Positions 24,311 through 32,129 of a DNA stretch of 64,000 bases are shown here, piece by piece. The notes beneath the pieces were generated by a model. It worked only from the letters and a program-made list of their open reading frames with translations, was not told the origin of the DNA and did no database searches. Within the stretch, counting starts at the first letter, position 1. Each line of letters begins with the position of its first letter. The position numbers and the translations under genes are program-made. The DNA is from Nocardia sp. NBC_00416 (lineage in GTDB: Bacteria; Actinomycetota; Actinomycetes; Mycobacteriales; Mycobacteriaceae). Location: contig NZ_CP107932.1 in the NCBI RefSeq assembly GCF_036032445.1, positions 2,501 through 66,500 of the forward strand, given 5' to 3'.

Positions 24311-25729
24311 ATGACTGTCGAACCGCCGCTCGAGGACGATGTCACGCAACTGGCCCAGCGCGTCGAACACGCCCGCGGCCGGCTGGCCTACCAGTTCGAC
24401 CCCGCCCTCACCGAGGCGCTGTCGGAGTCGGAGCTGCACGCCGAACGCGAACTCGCCGAGCGGATCCGCGAACAGGAGCGCGGGCAGCGCTGGAAGGAGA
24501 TCCAATCGGTCGCCTCGCACAACGATCGCGCGAGGCAGACCACCGAGCAGATCGAGAAGGCGGATATGCGCGACCTCTTGCTCGCCCGTAAAGCCATCGC
24601 CGCTCAACGCCGGGAGTCCAGCCCGCACGCCAAGCTCGCCTCGTTGTACCGGCATCGAGCCTGGTCGCTGCGCGCACTGGCCGGGGTGGTCGGTTCCGGG
24701 ATGCTCTGGTCGGCCGTCAACGTGCAGCAGAACATCGCGCCCACCGGCCCGAGCGACCCGCTGTTCTGGTTCAGCTACCTGCTGGAAGGCATGATCAGTG
24801 CTTGCTTGATCATCATCATGATCGGCACCAACAAGGTGGCCGAATGGGGTGTGATCAACAACCGGAAGCAGACTGCCGCCGCCGAGATCGCCCTGCTCAC
24901 GCTGACCATCGGGCTGAACACCTACCCGTACCTGAGACTCGGTGAGTGGTACGACTCCGCTGTGCACGCGGTCGCGCCGGTGATGATCGGTGTCGCGCTG
25001 CTCATCCACGATGCGGCGAGCAGCCGGTACGGGATGGCGATCCTGCGGGCGACCGAACAGGTCAGGGTGCTGCCCGACCCGGCCGAACAGATCCGCAACA
25101 GCCTGCCCCGGGTGAGTCTGCGTCTCGGTACCCCGGCGAGCGAGGCCCATTCGGGCCCGGTCGTGGAGCCGGCCAAACCGGCCGCGCTGGAATCCACAGC
25201 CAAGAAGCCCTCGTCCACCGCCTCCTCGGGTTCGGCCTTCCGGTCGGATAGCAAGGGCGGTGATATGGGAAAACGCCGGGCGGGGGACTTGGCGGAGGTG
25301 ACGTCGGGCCTGATCGGCCGGACCAGCTCCCTGCTGGACGAAATGGCGGCGAACTCGCCGCTTTTCGACGATGATCCGGCCATGTCCAAACCCGCCGAAA
25401 CCACCGATAAACTCCCGGTAGCCAAGCCTGCGTCCGCCACGGTCACCAAGAAGATCGCCGGCCTCGGCCAGGCCAAGCGCGCGGCCGCGGGCAGCGGTAC
25501 CGGAAACGGCGCCGAGGGAGCCAAGAACGGCTCATCGGACGGCAAGGGCAAGATGTCCGGGGACAAGGAGACCGACGAGTTCTTGGATGTCGTGCGCTCC
25601 TCCGACGGCTACGACACCGGCCAGTTCCGAGTGGCCGATATCCTCGAACAGGAACTCGCCGAACTGCAGGCGGAGCGTCGCCGGGCCCGCTCCGGCCGCG
25701 CCCGCAGCAGCTCTACCAACGGGGCCTGA
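24311..25729 (+). CDS. DUF2637-like multi-spanning membrane protein with charged termini
   Basis: 472 residues from ATG 24311 (GGGAG upstream); in-frame GTG 24224 and ATG 24230 are alternatives. An N-terminal charged helix/coiled coil (about 1-105) precedes four hydrophobic segments (ALAGVVGSGMLWSAV, LLEGMISACLIIIMI, IALLTLTIGLNTYP, AVAPVMIGVALLIHDA). A ~200-residue Lys/Ser/Ala-rich, mostly disordered tail follows and ends in a short ELAELQAERRRARS helix. The core resembles DUF2637/SpdA-like proteins often found on actinomycete conjugative elements, but no transfer genes are nearby. Function unknown. Confidence 0.75.
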   Translation: MTVEPPLEDDVTQLAQRVEHARGRLAYQFDPALTEALSESELHAERELAERIREQERGQRWKEIQSVASHNDRARQTTEQIEKADMRDLLLARKAIAAQRRESSPHAKLASLYRHRAWSLRALAGVVGSGMLWSAVNVQQNIAPTGPSDPLFWFSYLLEGMISACLIIIMIGTNKVAEWGVINNRKQTAAAEIALLTLTIGLNTYPYLRLGEWYDSAVHAVAPVMIGVALLIHDAASSRYGMAILRATEQVRVLPDPAEQIRNSLPRVSLRLGTPASEAHSGPVVEPAKPAALESTAKKPSSTASSGSAFRSDSKGGDMGKRRAGDLAEVTSGLIGRTSSLLDEMAANSPLFDDDPAMSKPAETTDKLPVAKPASATVTKKIAGLGQAKRAAAGSGTGNGAEGAKNGSSDGKGKMSGDKETDEFLDVVRSSDGYDTGQFRVADILEQELAELQAERRRARSGRARSSSTNGA

Positions 25730-25806
25730 TCGGATCCGGGCCGGGACTGTGTTCGCGCCCGGACAGGCCCGCTACGGTGGAGTGCAGGTGTCGGTGAGGA
25801 GCAGCG

Positions 25807-26313
25807 ATGTCCGAGCGCAAACCCGCGGGAGTCGACGTCGAATCCTGGGTCGATCGCAAGATTCGCGAAGCCACCGAACGTGGCGAGTTCGAGAATCTGC
25901 CGGGCGCCGGTAAGCCGCTTCCGGGTGCGGGCCACCCGTACCACGACGAAAACGGCTGGCTACGGGACTATCTGCGGCGCGAAGGGGTGAGCGGCGACGT
26001 CATGCTGCCACCCTCGCTGCTGTTGCGCCGCGATGTGGAGCGGCTCCCGGAGACGGTGCGTGAGTCGACCTCCGAAGCGGATGTGCGCGCGACGGTCACG
26101 GCCCTCAATCGGCGGATCGTCGACTGGCTGCGGCTGCCCGCCGGACCACCGGTACCCCTCGCTGCGGTCGACGCCGACGAAGTGGTCCGGGAATGGCGGG
26201 CCGCTCGGTCGGCGACCGCTGCCGCGCCCACCGGCAGGCCGGATACCGGGCGGGCGGGTTCGGCGACCGGGCCGCGGGCCGGCCGGTGGCGCAGGATCTT
26301 CGGCGGCCGCTGA
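25807..26313 (+). CDS. DUF1992 (DnaJ C28-like) domain protein
   Basis: 168 residues. The opening WVDRKIREATERGEFENLPGAGKPL is the diagnostic DUF1992 motif, then a helical core (LLLRRDVERLPETV, VTALNRRIVDWLRLP) and an Arg/Ala-rich C-terminus. The family is shared with human DNAJC28 but has no J domain here; function unknown. RBS GAGGAG ahead of ATG 25807. Start lies 77 nt after the previous stop. Confidence 0.85.
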   Translation: MSERKPAGVDVESWVDRKIREATERGEFENLPGAGKPLPGAGHPYHDENGWLRDYLRREGVSGDVMLPPSLLLRRDVERLPETVRESTSEADVRATVTALNRRIVDWLRLPAGPPVPLAAVDADEVVREWRAARSATAAAPTGRPDTGRAGSATGPRAGRWRRIFGGR

Positions 26314-26358
26314 GCCGATAGCGCCCGGTGCGCCGGGCCCGTGCGGTTGTATGGAGGG

Positions 26359-26787
26359 ATGGATGCACGGACCCTCGCCGATCGCCTGGAGATCACCGAT
26401 CTGCTCACCCGCTACGCCACCGCTGTCGACAGCAAGGACTGGGCGCTGTACCGAACGGTGTTCACCGCTGACGCGCAGATCGACTACACCACGGCCGGTG
26501 GACCCACCGGGGATCTGGAAACGGTGGTGTCGCTGCTGTCCCAACAGCTGGAACTGTTCACCCGCACGCAGCATTTCATCTCGAATATCGCGGTCGAACT
26601 GGACGGGGACGCCGCGAAGGTACGGGCGATGTTCTTCAACCCGATGATCGTCACCCCGGGTAAGCAGTTCACCTGTGGGGGTTGGTACAACCACGACCTG
26701 GTGCGCACCCCGGACGGCTGGCGCAGCGCCCGGCTGTACGAGGAATCGGCCTGGTTCGACGGTATCGAGGCGGCGTTCGCCCCGTAA
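26359..26787 (+). CDS. SnoaL-like (NTF2-fold) protein
   Basis: 142 residues. It has the family start LEITDLLTRYATAVDSKDWALYRTVFTADAQIDY, then a ligand-cavity beta sheet ending in GGWYNHDLVRTPDGWRSARLYEES. Members include ketosteroid isomerase-like and dehydratase-like enzymes; no catalytic assignment is possible. ATG 26359 abuts GGAGGG with no spacing, so the in-frame GTG at 26341 may be the true start. Confidence 0.78.
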   Translation: MDARTLADRLEITDLLTRYATAVDSKDWALYRTVFTADAQIDYTTAGGPTGDLETVVSLLSQQLELFTRTQHFISNIAVELDGDAAKVRAMFFNPMIVTPGKQFTCGGWYNHDLVRTPDGWRSARLYEESAWFDGIEAAFAP

Positions 26788-26853
26788 CCCCGGCGAACCC
26801 CGGTAGCCCGGTCACCGCTGTGAGGGGGGACACCCGAACTGTGCGGTGGGAAC

Positions 26854-26879
26854 GGATTGAGCCCGGACCACCCGGGTAT
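26854..26879 (+). promoter_or_regulatory. candidate SigF-type promoter for csbD-like gene
   Basis: GGATT (26854-26858), 15 nt, GGGTAT (26874-26879): one mismatch to the mycobacterial SigF pattern GGTTT-N15-17-GGGTAT. It lies about 48 nt before the CsbD-like start, and a sigF gene is in this window. Confidence 0.5.
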
Positions 26880-26926
26880 GCGACCGGTGTCCGACCCGAA
26901 CAACCGTCGATTCGGAGGTGTATGAC

Positions 26927-27205
26927 GTGGCCGACAAGGACACCGCACGCGAAGGGATCGAAGGCGTCGTCGAAGGCGCGAAAGGAAAGGTCAAGGAGGC
27001 CGCGGGGGCGGTCCTCGACAACGACTCCCTGCGTGCTGAAGGTAAGGCCCAGCAGGACAAGGGCACCGCGCAGCGGACTGCCGCAGAGAAGGAGGCCGAG
27101 GCGGACAAAGAACGTCTCGATGCCGCCAACGCCGAACAGCGCCAGCGCGCCCAGCAGGATTCGGGCGGCGACGAGAGCGCGACGCCGACAGCCGGGGATC
27201 ACTGA
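26927..27205 (+). CDS. CsbD-like stress protein
   Basis: 92 residues: ADKDTAREGIEGVVEGAKGKVKEAAGAV matches the CsbD family repeat, followed by a highly charged Lys/Glu/Gln-rich helical tail. CsbD is a SigB-controlled general stress protein in Bacillus; its molecular role is unknown. GTG 26927 has GGAGG 8 nt upstream; an in-frame GTG at 26918 lies inside that site. A SigF-like promoter precedes it. Confidence 0.85.
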   Translation: MADKDTAREGIEGVVEGAKGKVKEAAGAVLDNDSLRAEGKAQQDKGTAQRTAAEKEAEADKERLDAANAEQRQRAQQDSGGDESATPTAGDH

Positions 27206-27228
27206 CCCGGCGCCCGCGGCAGGCGTAT

Positions 27229-27272
27229 GACGAGCGACGGCGACCACCTGGAGGTGGTCGCCGTCGCTCGTC
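27229..27272. terminator. bidirectional terminator, 20-bp perfect stem
   Basis: 20 nt at 27229-27248 pair perfectly with 27253-27272 around a 4-nt TGGA loop, between the convergent CsbD-like gene and the phosphoesterase gene (stop at 27276). It serves both strands. Confidence 0.85.
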
Positions 27273-27275
27273 TTC

Positions 27276-28031
27276 TCATCCCGCCGGTACGGTCTCGCTG
27301 TGGTCGGGTTCCTTGTCCGGCCTCGGGTGCAGTTCGTACACCGCGTACGCCGACCGGATGACCGGCTGTGCGACATTGCGGACCCGGATCCCGCCCGGTG
27401 TGGTCCCGCGCTCGGTTCCGGCGTGCGCGTGGCCGTGCAGCGCGAGATCGACCCCGTGCGTGTCGACGGGTTCACCGAGCAGATAGGAGCCCAGAAAAGG
27501 GTAGATCTCCCGCGGCTCACCGTGGAGGGTGTCGCTGACCGGCGAGTAGTGGGTGAGGACCACGGTGGCGTCGGTGTCGAGGCCGGCCAGCGCGGTGTCC
27601 AGACCCCCGGCCAGTTCCACTGTGTGCCCGGCGAATTCGCGCATGAGGCGTTCACCGAACACACTCGCGCATTTGCCCGCGAAACCGCCGCCGAATCCCT
27701 TCGTGCCCGCGATTCCCAGCGTCCGGCCGCCGATATCGATCGTGGTCGCGGTGCCCTCCAGGACCGTGATCCCCGTCGACCCGAGCAGGTCGGTGATCTC
27801 GGCCTGAGCGTCGCTGTGATGGTCGTGATTGCCCAGGACCGCGACCACAGGGACTCCCACATCCGCGAACTCGGCGGCCACCACCTCCGCTTCCGGCAGG
27901 GTCCCGTGCTTGGTCAGGTCACCGGCCAGCAGCAGCACATCGGCGTGCTCCGGTAATCCGCGTAACGCGGGACGCAGTGTCCCCCGCGAATCGGTCCCCA
28001 GATGGACATCCCCCACAGCGGCGATCCGCAT
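27276..28031 (-). CDS. calcineurin-like metallophosphoesterase
   Basis: 251 residues with the full metal-binding series: GDVHLG (D8, H10), AGDLTKHG, GNHDHH, a later THYSP histidine and HGHAHAG. No signal peptide, so cytosolic. The family hydrolyses phosphomono- or diesters; substrate unknown. Its start is 24 nt downstream of the BON gene stop on the minus strand, so the nucleotidyltransferase-BON-phosphoesterase genes probably form one operon. Confidence 0.88.
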   Translation of the reverse strand: MRIAAVGDVHLGTDSRGTLRPALRGLPEHADVLLLAGDLTKHGTLPEAEVVAAEFADVGVPVVAVLGNHDHHSDAQAEITDLLGSTGITVLEGTATTIDIGGRTLGIAGTKGFGGGFAGKCASVFGERLMREFAGHTVELAGGLDTALAGLDTDATVVLTHYSPVSDTLHGEPREIYPFLGSYLLGEPVDTHGVDLALHGHAHAGTERGTTPGGIRVRNVAQPVIRSAYAVYELHPRPDKEPDHSETVPAG

Positions 28032-28055
28032 CGGTGTACTCCCTTCCGCCCGGTG

Positions 28056-28322
28056 TCATTCACCGAGGTCCTCGCATTCGCCCGGGCCGGGCGCCGCGGT
28101 CACGTGTACGTCGTTGTGGATCGGGGCCTCCGGCGCGATCTCGTGCACGATGTCCTCCAGCACGCGCCGCCGCTGCGCGGTACGCACCTCGCCGTCGAGT
28201 ACCACTACATCCCCGCGGATCCGGACCCGTACGCCCTGCTCGGCCGTACGGGGGTCCTCGGTCAGCGCTCGATGCAGTTCGGCGGCCAGGTATTCCGCCG
28301 GTCGTTTCTGGATTTCCGACAT
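28056..28322 (-). CDS. BON-domain protein
   Basis: 88 residues forming one BON domain: LHRALTEDPRTAEQGVRVRIRGDVVVLDGEV, then RRRVLEDIVHEIAPEAPIHNDVHV, the alpha-beta-beta pattern with the hallmark glycine. BON domains bind membranes or lipids; no signal peptide is visible. Its ATG (28320-28322) directly abuts the stop of the upstream nucleotidyltransferase gene, implying coupling. Confidence 0.8.
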   Translation of the reverse strand: MSEIQKRPAEYLAAELHRALTEDPRTAEQGVRVRIRGDVVVLDGEVRTAQRRRVLEDIVHEIAPEAPIHNDVHVTAAPGPGECEDLGE

Positions 28323-28907
28323 CTATCCGGCCTTCCCTGAGGTCCGAGCGGTTGTGCGGGTATCGGCGATCCGCAGGTCGTCGATGAGTCCGAGAAAGGC
28401 GCGCGCGTAGGGCGAATGCTCGGTCTGCGTGCGCACCGACGGCCAGTCGACTTGTTCGCGCAGGTCACGCGAGATCCGCAGCAGCGGGCTCAAATCGAGC
28501 CGGTGGGCGTCGAAGACCAGGAGTTTGTCGACCAGCAGGTCGGTACCGTCCACCACCGGAGCCAGCGTCGGGCCGACCCGCATGACCTCCGCCCGTTCCA
28601 GCAGCGCGTCGTCGACCTCCCGGTTGTTCGGCCGGTGGATGACATCGATGAGGGTGTCGCCGTCGTAGGCCTTGGTGAGCCAGTCCTCCGCGGCGTCCGC
28701 GACGCGCAGCCCCGCCTTGGCCAGTTCGGTGCGGGCGCGCGCGCAATCGGCGGGTTTTACGAAGAGATCGACATCATGGTCCGAGGGCGGTCCGCCGCGC
28801 GCGTATACGGCGCACCCTCCTGCCACTGCGAAAGGTATGCCCTGGTGGGTCAGGGCGTTCGCGGCTCGGGTCAGCGCGTGCAGCAATTGCTGCTCGGTGG
28901 GAGCCAT
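28323..28907 (-). CDS. nucleotidyltransferase-fold protein
   Basis: 194 residues. The N-terminal region GIPFAVAGGCAVYARGGPPSDHDVDLFV carries the GG and DxD (DVD) signature of the nucleotidyltransferase superfamily, followed by WLTKAYDGDTLIDVIHRP with a third acidic residue. Such proteins include MNT-type antitoxins and small AMP transferases; no HEPN partner is adjacent. First gene of the probable operon with BON and phosphoesterase genes. Confidence 0.75.
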   Translation of the reverse strand: MAPTEQQLLHALTRAANALTHQGIPFAVAGGCAVYARGGPPSDHDVDLFVKPADCARARTELAKAGLRVADAAEDWLTKAYDGDTLIDVIHRPNNREVDDALLERAEVMRVGPTLAPVVDGTDLLVDKLLVFDAHRLDLSPLLRISRDLREQVDWPSVRTQTEHSPYARAFLGLIDDLRIADTRTTARTSGKAG

Positions 28908-29019
28908 GTGCAGCGGCTACCCCGAATCGGTCCCGCCAATCAGCCTGTGACTGCGACCGCAAGGCCCACCGCGACCCTCGCGAAAACCGCGACGAGTCGG
29001 AGGTGTCCGCCCCGCGCTC

Positions 29020-29370
29020 TCAGCGGCTTCCGCCGGATCGCCGGGGCCCGCGCCGGTGGCTGGTATCGCACAGGGGATAGCTCCCGGATCGTTTGCACAG
29101 ACAGATCGCGACGAGGAAGCGGTCGCCGCGGAGCACCGCACCGGTGGCGGTGACGAGTTCGACCGGACCCTCGACCAGCGCCGGCCCCTCCGCGGTGAAG
29201 ATGATCCGCCGCGCCTCCCCGGCCGCGTCCAGTTGCTCGGCAGTCGCGCTGTCGGCGCACGCGCGTTCCGGCGGCTCCGCGTCCCGGTCGACCACGCCGT
29301 CGCCCAGCGCCGGGGCGCGACGCCGAATCGCGGCCAGCAGCTCGTCCGGATCAGCAGGTTCGGTCGGCAC
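29020..29370 (-). CDS. CDGSH iron-sulfur domain protein
   Basis: 116 residues. The C-terminal ICLCKRSGSYPLCDTSHR supplies the three Cys and one His that hold the 2Fe-2S cluster of CDGSH (mitoNEET-like) proteins; GPALVEGPVELV precedes it. The N-terminus is Asp/Glu/Ala-rich. It overlaps the upstream methyltransferase gene by 20 nt and is the last gene of a three-gene cassette with that and the iron redox enzyme, so an iron or redox role is inferred. Confidence 0.88.
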   Translation of the reverse strand: MPTEPADPDELLAAIRRRAPALGDGVVDRDAEPPERACADSATAEQLDAAGEARRIIFTAEGPALVEGPVELVTATGAVLRGDRFLVAICLCKRSGSYPLCDTSHRRGPRRSGGSR

Positions 29371-30010
29371 GGATGACCACCAACTCCTCGTGCTGTTGTC
29401 CGGGCCGGATCAAACCGCGGGCACGCAGCCAATCGCTGCGGCCGCGCATCACCGGTCCGAAAGGGATCACGGTGCGCGCGACGACCGACGCCTTCAACCC
29501 GCCCGCACGCAACCGGACAAGGCTGGAAGCTATGCCGGAAACAGCGGAATGAACGATCAGCGCGGTCCCGCCGATACCGAGCAGACCCGGCATCATCGTG
29601 CACAGGGGGTCCAGCAGCAGGCGGCCGTGCCACCCGGCATCCCAGGCGCGGGCCGCCCCGCCACCCGGCAGCACGCCTTCGCTCGGGACATAGGGCGGAT
29701 TGGCCACCACCACGTCGAACGTGCGCCCCTGCACGACCCGCGTGACATCCCCGCACACCAGTTCCAGCCGCACCCCGGCGAGCATGCTGTTGAACCATGC
29801 CGAGGCCAGCGCGGCCCGGGACATGTCCACCGCCGTCACCGCCGCGGCCCCGGAACGCGCGGCATGGATCGCCAGCGCCCCGGTTCCGGTACAGGCGTCG
29901 AGTACCTGGGCGCCGCTCGGCAGTGCCGCCTGCGTCATCGCCCGGGCCAGCAGCCGGGTATCCGACTGCGGGCGGTACACCCCCGGGCCGCGGACCAGCA
30001 CCGGACTCAC
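29351..30010 (-). CDS. HemK2/MTQ2-like class I methyltransferase
   Basis: 219 residues. SAM motif I VLDACTGTGALAIHAA near residue 36-51, motif II AVDMS, and the N6-adenine/glutamine methyltransferase signature NPPYVPS near 105, as in HemK/PrmC and MTQ2. The substrate-recognition N-terminal domain of PrmC is missing. It overlaps the iron redox gene (4 nt) and the CDGSH gene (20 nt), so the three are translated together. Target unknown; glutamine methylation of a protein is the family expectation. Confidence 0.85.
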   Translation of the reverse strand: MSPVLVRGPGVYRPQSDTRLLARAMTQAALPSGAQVLDACTGTGALAIHAARSGAAAVTAVDMSRAALASAWFNSMLAGVRLELVCGDVTRVVQGRTFDVVVANPPYVPSEGVLPGGGAARAWDAGWHGRLLLDPLCTMMPGLLGIGGTALIVHSAVSGIASSLVRLRAGGLKASVVARTVIPFGPVMRGRSDWLRARGLIRPGQQHEELVVIRADRTC

Positions 30011-31017
30011 CGGTCCGTGGCCCGCAGTGAGCTGTCACCGGCCTGCCAGTACCTCAGCATCGATTCGGCGCACCGGCTTTCCAGGAAGTCGGTCGCCTGT
30101 ATCCCGAAGACCACCGATTCGGCCAGGCCGGGTTCCCGGGCCAGCAGATCGCCGAGCACCTCCCGGCGTACGACCTGTTCGTGCACGGCGTCCGCCGTCA
30201 CGTGTTCACGGTAGAAACGCAGACAGTCCGGATGAGCCGAGAAACGGTGCAGCGTCTCGGCCAGGAGTTGAGAGGCCGGTGAGGAGGAGATCTCCACGGC
30301 CGCGAAATGCCCCACGAGGGCCCCGCGCAGCGACCGGTGCAGCCCGAACATCGACATCATGTCGACCAGCGCGAGCATGGGCGCCGGGACGATGTCGAGG
30401 TAGTGCAGGTAATCGTCGGCCAGCCCGGCGCCGCGCAGCAGGTCGGCATAGAGCCTGGCGTGTATCCGGTCGGCCCGGCCGCCGCCGAACTCGTCGAACT
30501 CGATCGCCACCAGTCCGGCTTTGGCCCGGCCGCGCAGGCGCGGGATCACCCAGGCGACGGGGTCGGCCTCCTTGTGGTGATAGACCGACCGGTGGACGAA
30601 GTATTCGCGCAGCTGCCACCAGGTTCCCTCGGTGCTCAGCCAGCCCGGGAGACCGCCGGTCGCGGGCGCGGTCAGCAGCCGCTCCAGTTCGGCGTCGACA
30701 TCCCCGCCGCCGGGCACATCGGACCGTAGCGCCGTGCGAAACCGGCGCTCGAGTTCCGCGCGCAGGCGCAGGAGTCCGGGATCCCACTCCCATTCCGGGT
30801 CGACTTCCTGGAAACCCTGGTAGTGCAGTTCATAACAGGTGTGCAGGGTCAGCTGGAAATCGTCGCCGTAGGGGTCGGCGCCGTCCGGGACTTCGGGTAC
30901 CGCGTGTCCGGGTTCGCCGGTCAGCAGCGCCACCAGATCGGCCGACAGCGGGCCCCGGGGGACCGGCAACCGCAGGGCTCGAACAGCACCGTCGCTCGCG
31001 GAGAGAGTTCCGACCAT
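30007..31017 (-). CDS. iron-containing redox enzyme family protein (heme-oxygenase-like fold)
   Basis: 336 residues, all-helical. Candidate metal ligands occur in LHTCYELHYQGF, EYFVHRSVYHHKEADP, AIEFDEFGGG and FYREHVTADAVHEQVV, the E/H pattern of heme-oxygenase-like diiron oxidases. Members with known chemistry are diiron N-oxygenases or decarboxylases; the substrate here is unknown. ATG 31017 has AAAGGCG upstream; an in-frame ATG at 31038 is less well placed. First gene of the cassette with the MTQ2-like methyltransferase and CDGSH protein. Confidence 0.85.
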   Translation of the reverse strand: MVGTLSASDGAVRALRLPVPRGPLSADLVALLTGEPGHAVPEVPDGADPYGDDFQLTLHTCYELHYQGFQEVDPEWEWDPGLLRLRAELERRFRTALRSDVPGGGDVDAELERLLTAPATGGLPGWLSTEGTWWQLREYFVHRSVYHHKEADPVAWVIPRLRGRAKAGLVAIEFDEFGGGRADRIHARLYADLLRGAGLADDYLHYLDIVPAPMLALVDMMSMFGLHRSLRGALVGHFAAVEISSSPASQLLAETLHRFSAHPDCLRFYREHVTADAVHEQVVRREVLGDLLAREPGLAESVVFGIQATDFLESRCAESMLRYWQAGDSSLRATDR

Positions 31018-31190
31018 GGATTCGCCTTTCGCCGGCATCGAACGTCCGGATCGCTGGGCGGCGGCGGGTTCGCGGCCGGAGATCCGGCCGGGTACGACGT
31101 GTCGAGCGGCAACCGGCGCGCCCCGATGGCGTCGGAGGAGCCGAAAACCTGCGGAGGTTTATCCAGTTGCTGATAGTCGACACTGCTCAT
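30921..31190 (-). CDS. possible small protein upstream of the iron redox gene
   Basis: An open frame of 90 codons from ATG 31190 begins MSSVDYQQLDKPPQVFGSSD and continues proline/serine-rich. Its last ~97 nt overlap the start of the iron redox gene in another frame. Codon third positions are moderately GC-rich, but there is no strong ribosome site and I know no family. It may be a real short upstream gene or chance. Confidence 0.25.
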   Translation of the reverse strand: MSSVDYQQLDKPPQVFGSSDAIGARRLPLDTSYPAGSPAANPPPPSDPDVRCRRKANPWSELSPRATVLFEPCGCRSPGARCRPIWWRC

Positions 31191-31629
31191 GGCCGCACCG
31201 TTCCGATTGGTTCCGCCCTGCGCGGGCACGGTATCGCCGATTACAGATCACTTCTGAATCCGCCGGTGGTCTCCGCGGAGTACACACCGGCGCGACCGCG
31301 GTCAGACTAGCCATTGTCCTGGAAACCTCCGCCGCTGTCCATCGGCTGTGCCGCGGGGCCGCGCCGTGGCCGCAGGCGGTCGGCCGTCCTCCACCCACGC
31401 GGTGCGGCTGTCGGGGCGGACCTCGGGGGCCCGATGCCGCAGAGCCGGCGAGCGGTGTACACCGGCCCGTGGCCGTGCCAGAATGAGGCCAGGTTGAAAA
31501 CATGCAGCCGATCCCGGTACCGGGTATGCCGTTGTCCGGGCTCGACGGTCGGGGTCCAGCGCCCTTGCTCGCATCTGCCCACAGTGCGCACACCAACCGG
31601 AAATCCCTCACTCCACGGACGGGATCGAT
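31191..31629. other. 439-nt gap between the redox cassette and the STAS gene
   Basis: No gene supported. It is divergent intergenic DNA and should hold promoters for the minus-strand redox cassette and the plus-strand STAS gene. A GGGTAT at 31522-31527 has no GTTT-type -35 at the right distance, so I do not call a SigF site. Confidence 0.5.
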
Positions 31630-32034
31630 ATGTCGGTTACCACCGCTTCGTACCAGGTCGGCCAACATCGTAAGCAGGGGCAGCGGGCCGCGGCCGGTCA
31701 CACATGGTCCCGGCGCAGCAGCGAGAATCCCGGGTGTGTGATCGCCCGTGTGGAGGGCGAACTCGACGCGGTTCTGCACGACGAGTTACGTGGTCTGCTC
31801 GCTCGCAGCGGTTCGGCCCTGTTCCGCGTGGTGGTGCTGGATCTGCGCGCTACCACGTTCATGAGCATCCGGGCCGCGGTCATGCTGGCCGAGGCCAAGG
31901 CCGACGTCTGGCGTGCCGGGGTCGAACTGCGCTTGGTCAGCGGGCGCAAGGAAGTCGAGCGTGCGCTGGAGGTCGCGGGTGTGCGTCCGCAGTTCCGCTA
32001 CTTCCCGTCCCTGCGCGCGGCGCTCACAACCTGA
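31630..32034 (+). CDS. STAS-domain anti-sigma factor antagonist-like protein
   Basis: 134 residues; a STAS fold from about residue 35 (GCVIARVEGELDAV, then VVVLDLRATTFMSIRAAVMLAEA and a C-terminal VSGRKEVERALEVAGV). The usual DSSGL phosphorylation turn reads MSIRA here, so phospho-regulation as in SpoIIAA/RsbV is uncertain. Together with the PAS-ANTAR, UsfX-like and SigF genes downstream it forms a stress-regulation group. A hairpin terminator follows it. Confidence 0.8.
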   Translation: MSVTTASYQVGQHRKQGQRAAAGHTWSRRSSENPGCVIARVEGELDAVLHDELRGLLARSGSALFRVVVLDLRATTFMSIRAAVMLAEAKADVWRAGVELRLVSGRKEVERALEVAGVRPQFRYFPSLRAALTT

Positions 32035-32050
32035 TCGCTACCGCGTGTCC

Positions 32051-32077
32051 AGCACGGCCGGTCGCCCCGGCCGTGCT
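32051..32077 (+). terminator. terminator after STAS gene
   Basis: 11-bp stem AGCACGGCCGG / CCGGCCGTGCT with a 5-nt loop, 17 nt after the STAS stop and about 53 nt before the PAS-ANTAR start. Confidence 0.7.
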
Positions 32078-32129
32078 GTCGCGATGACGTGATTTCGCGC
32101 AGCGAGCGGAAACGGTCGATACTCGAGCT

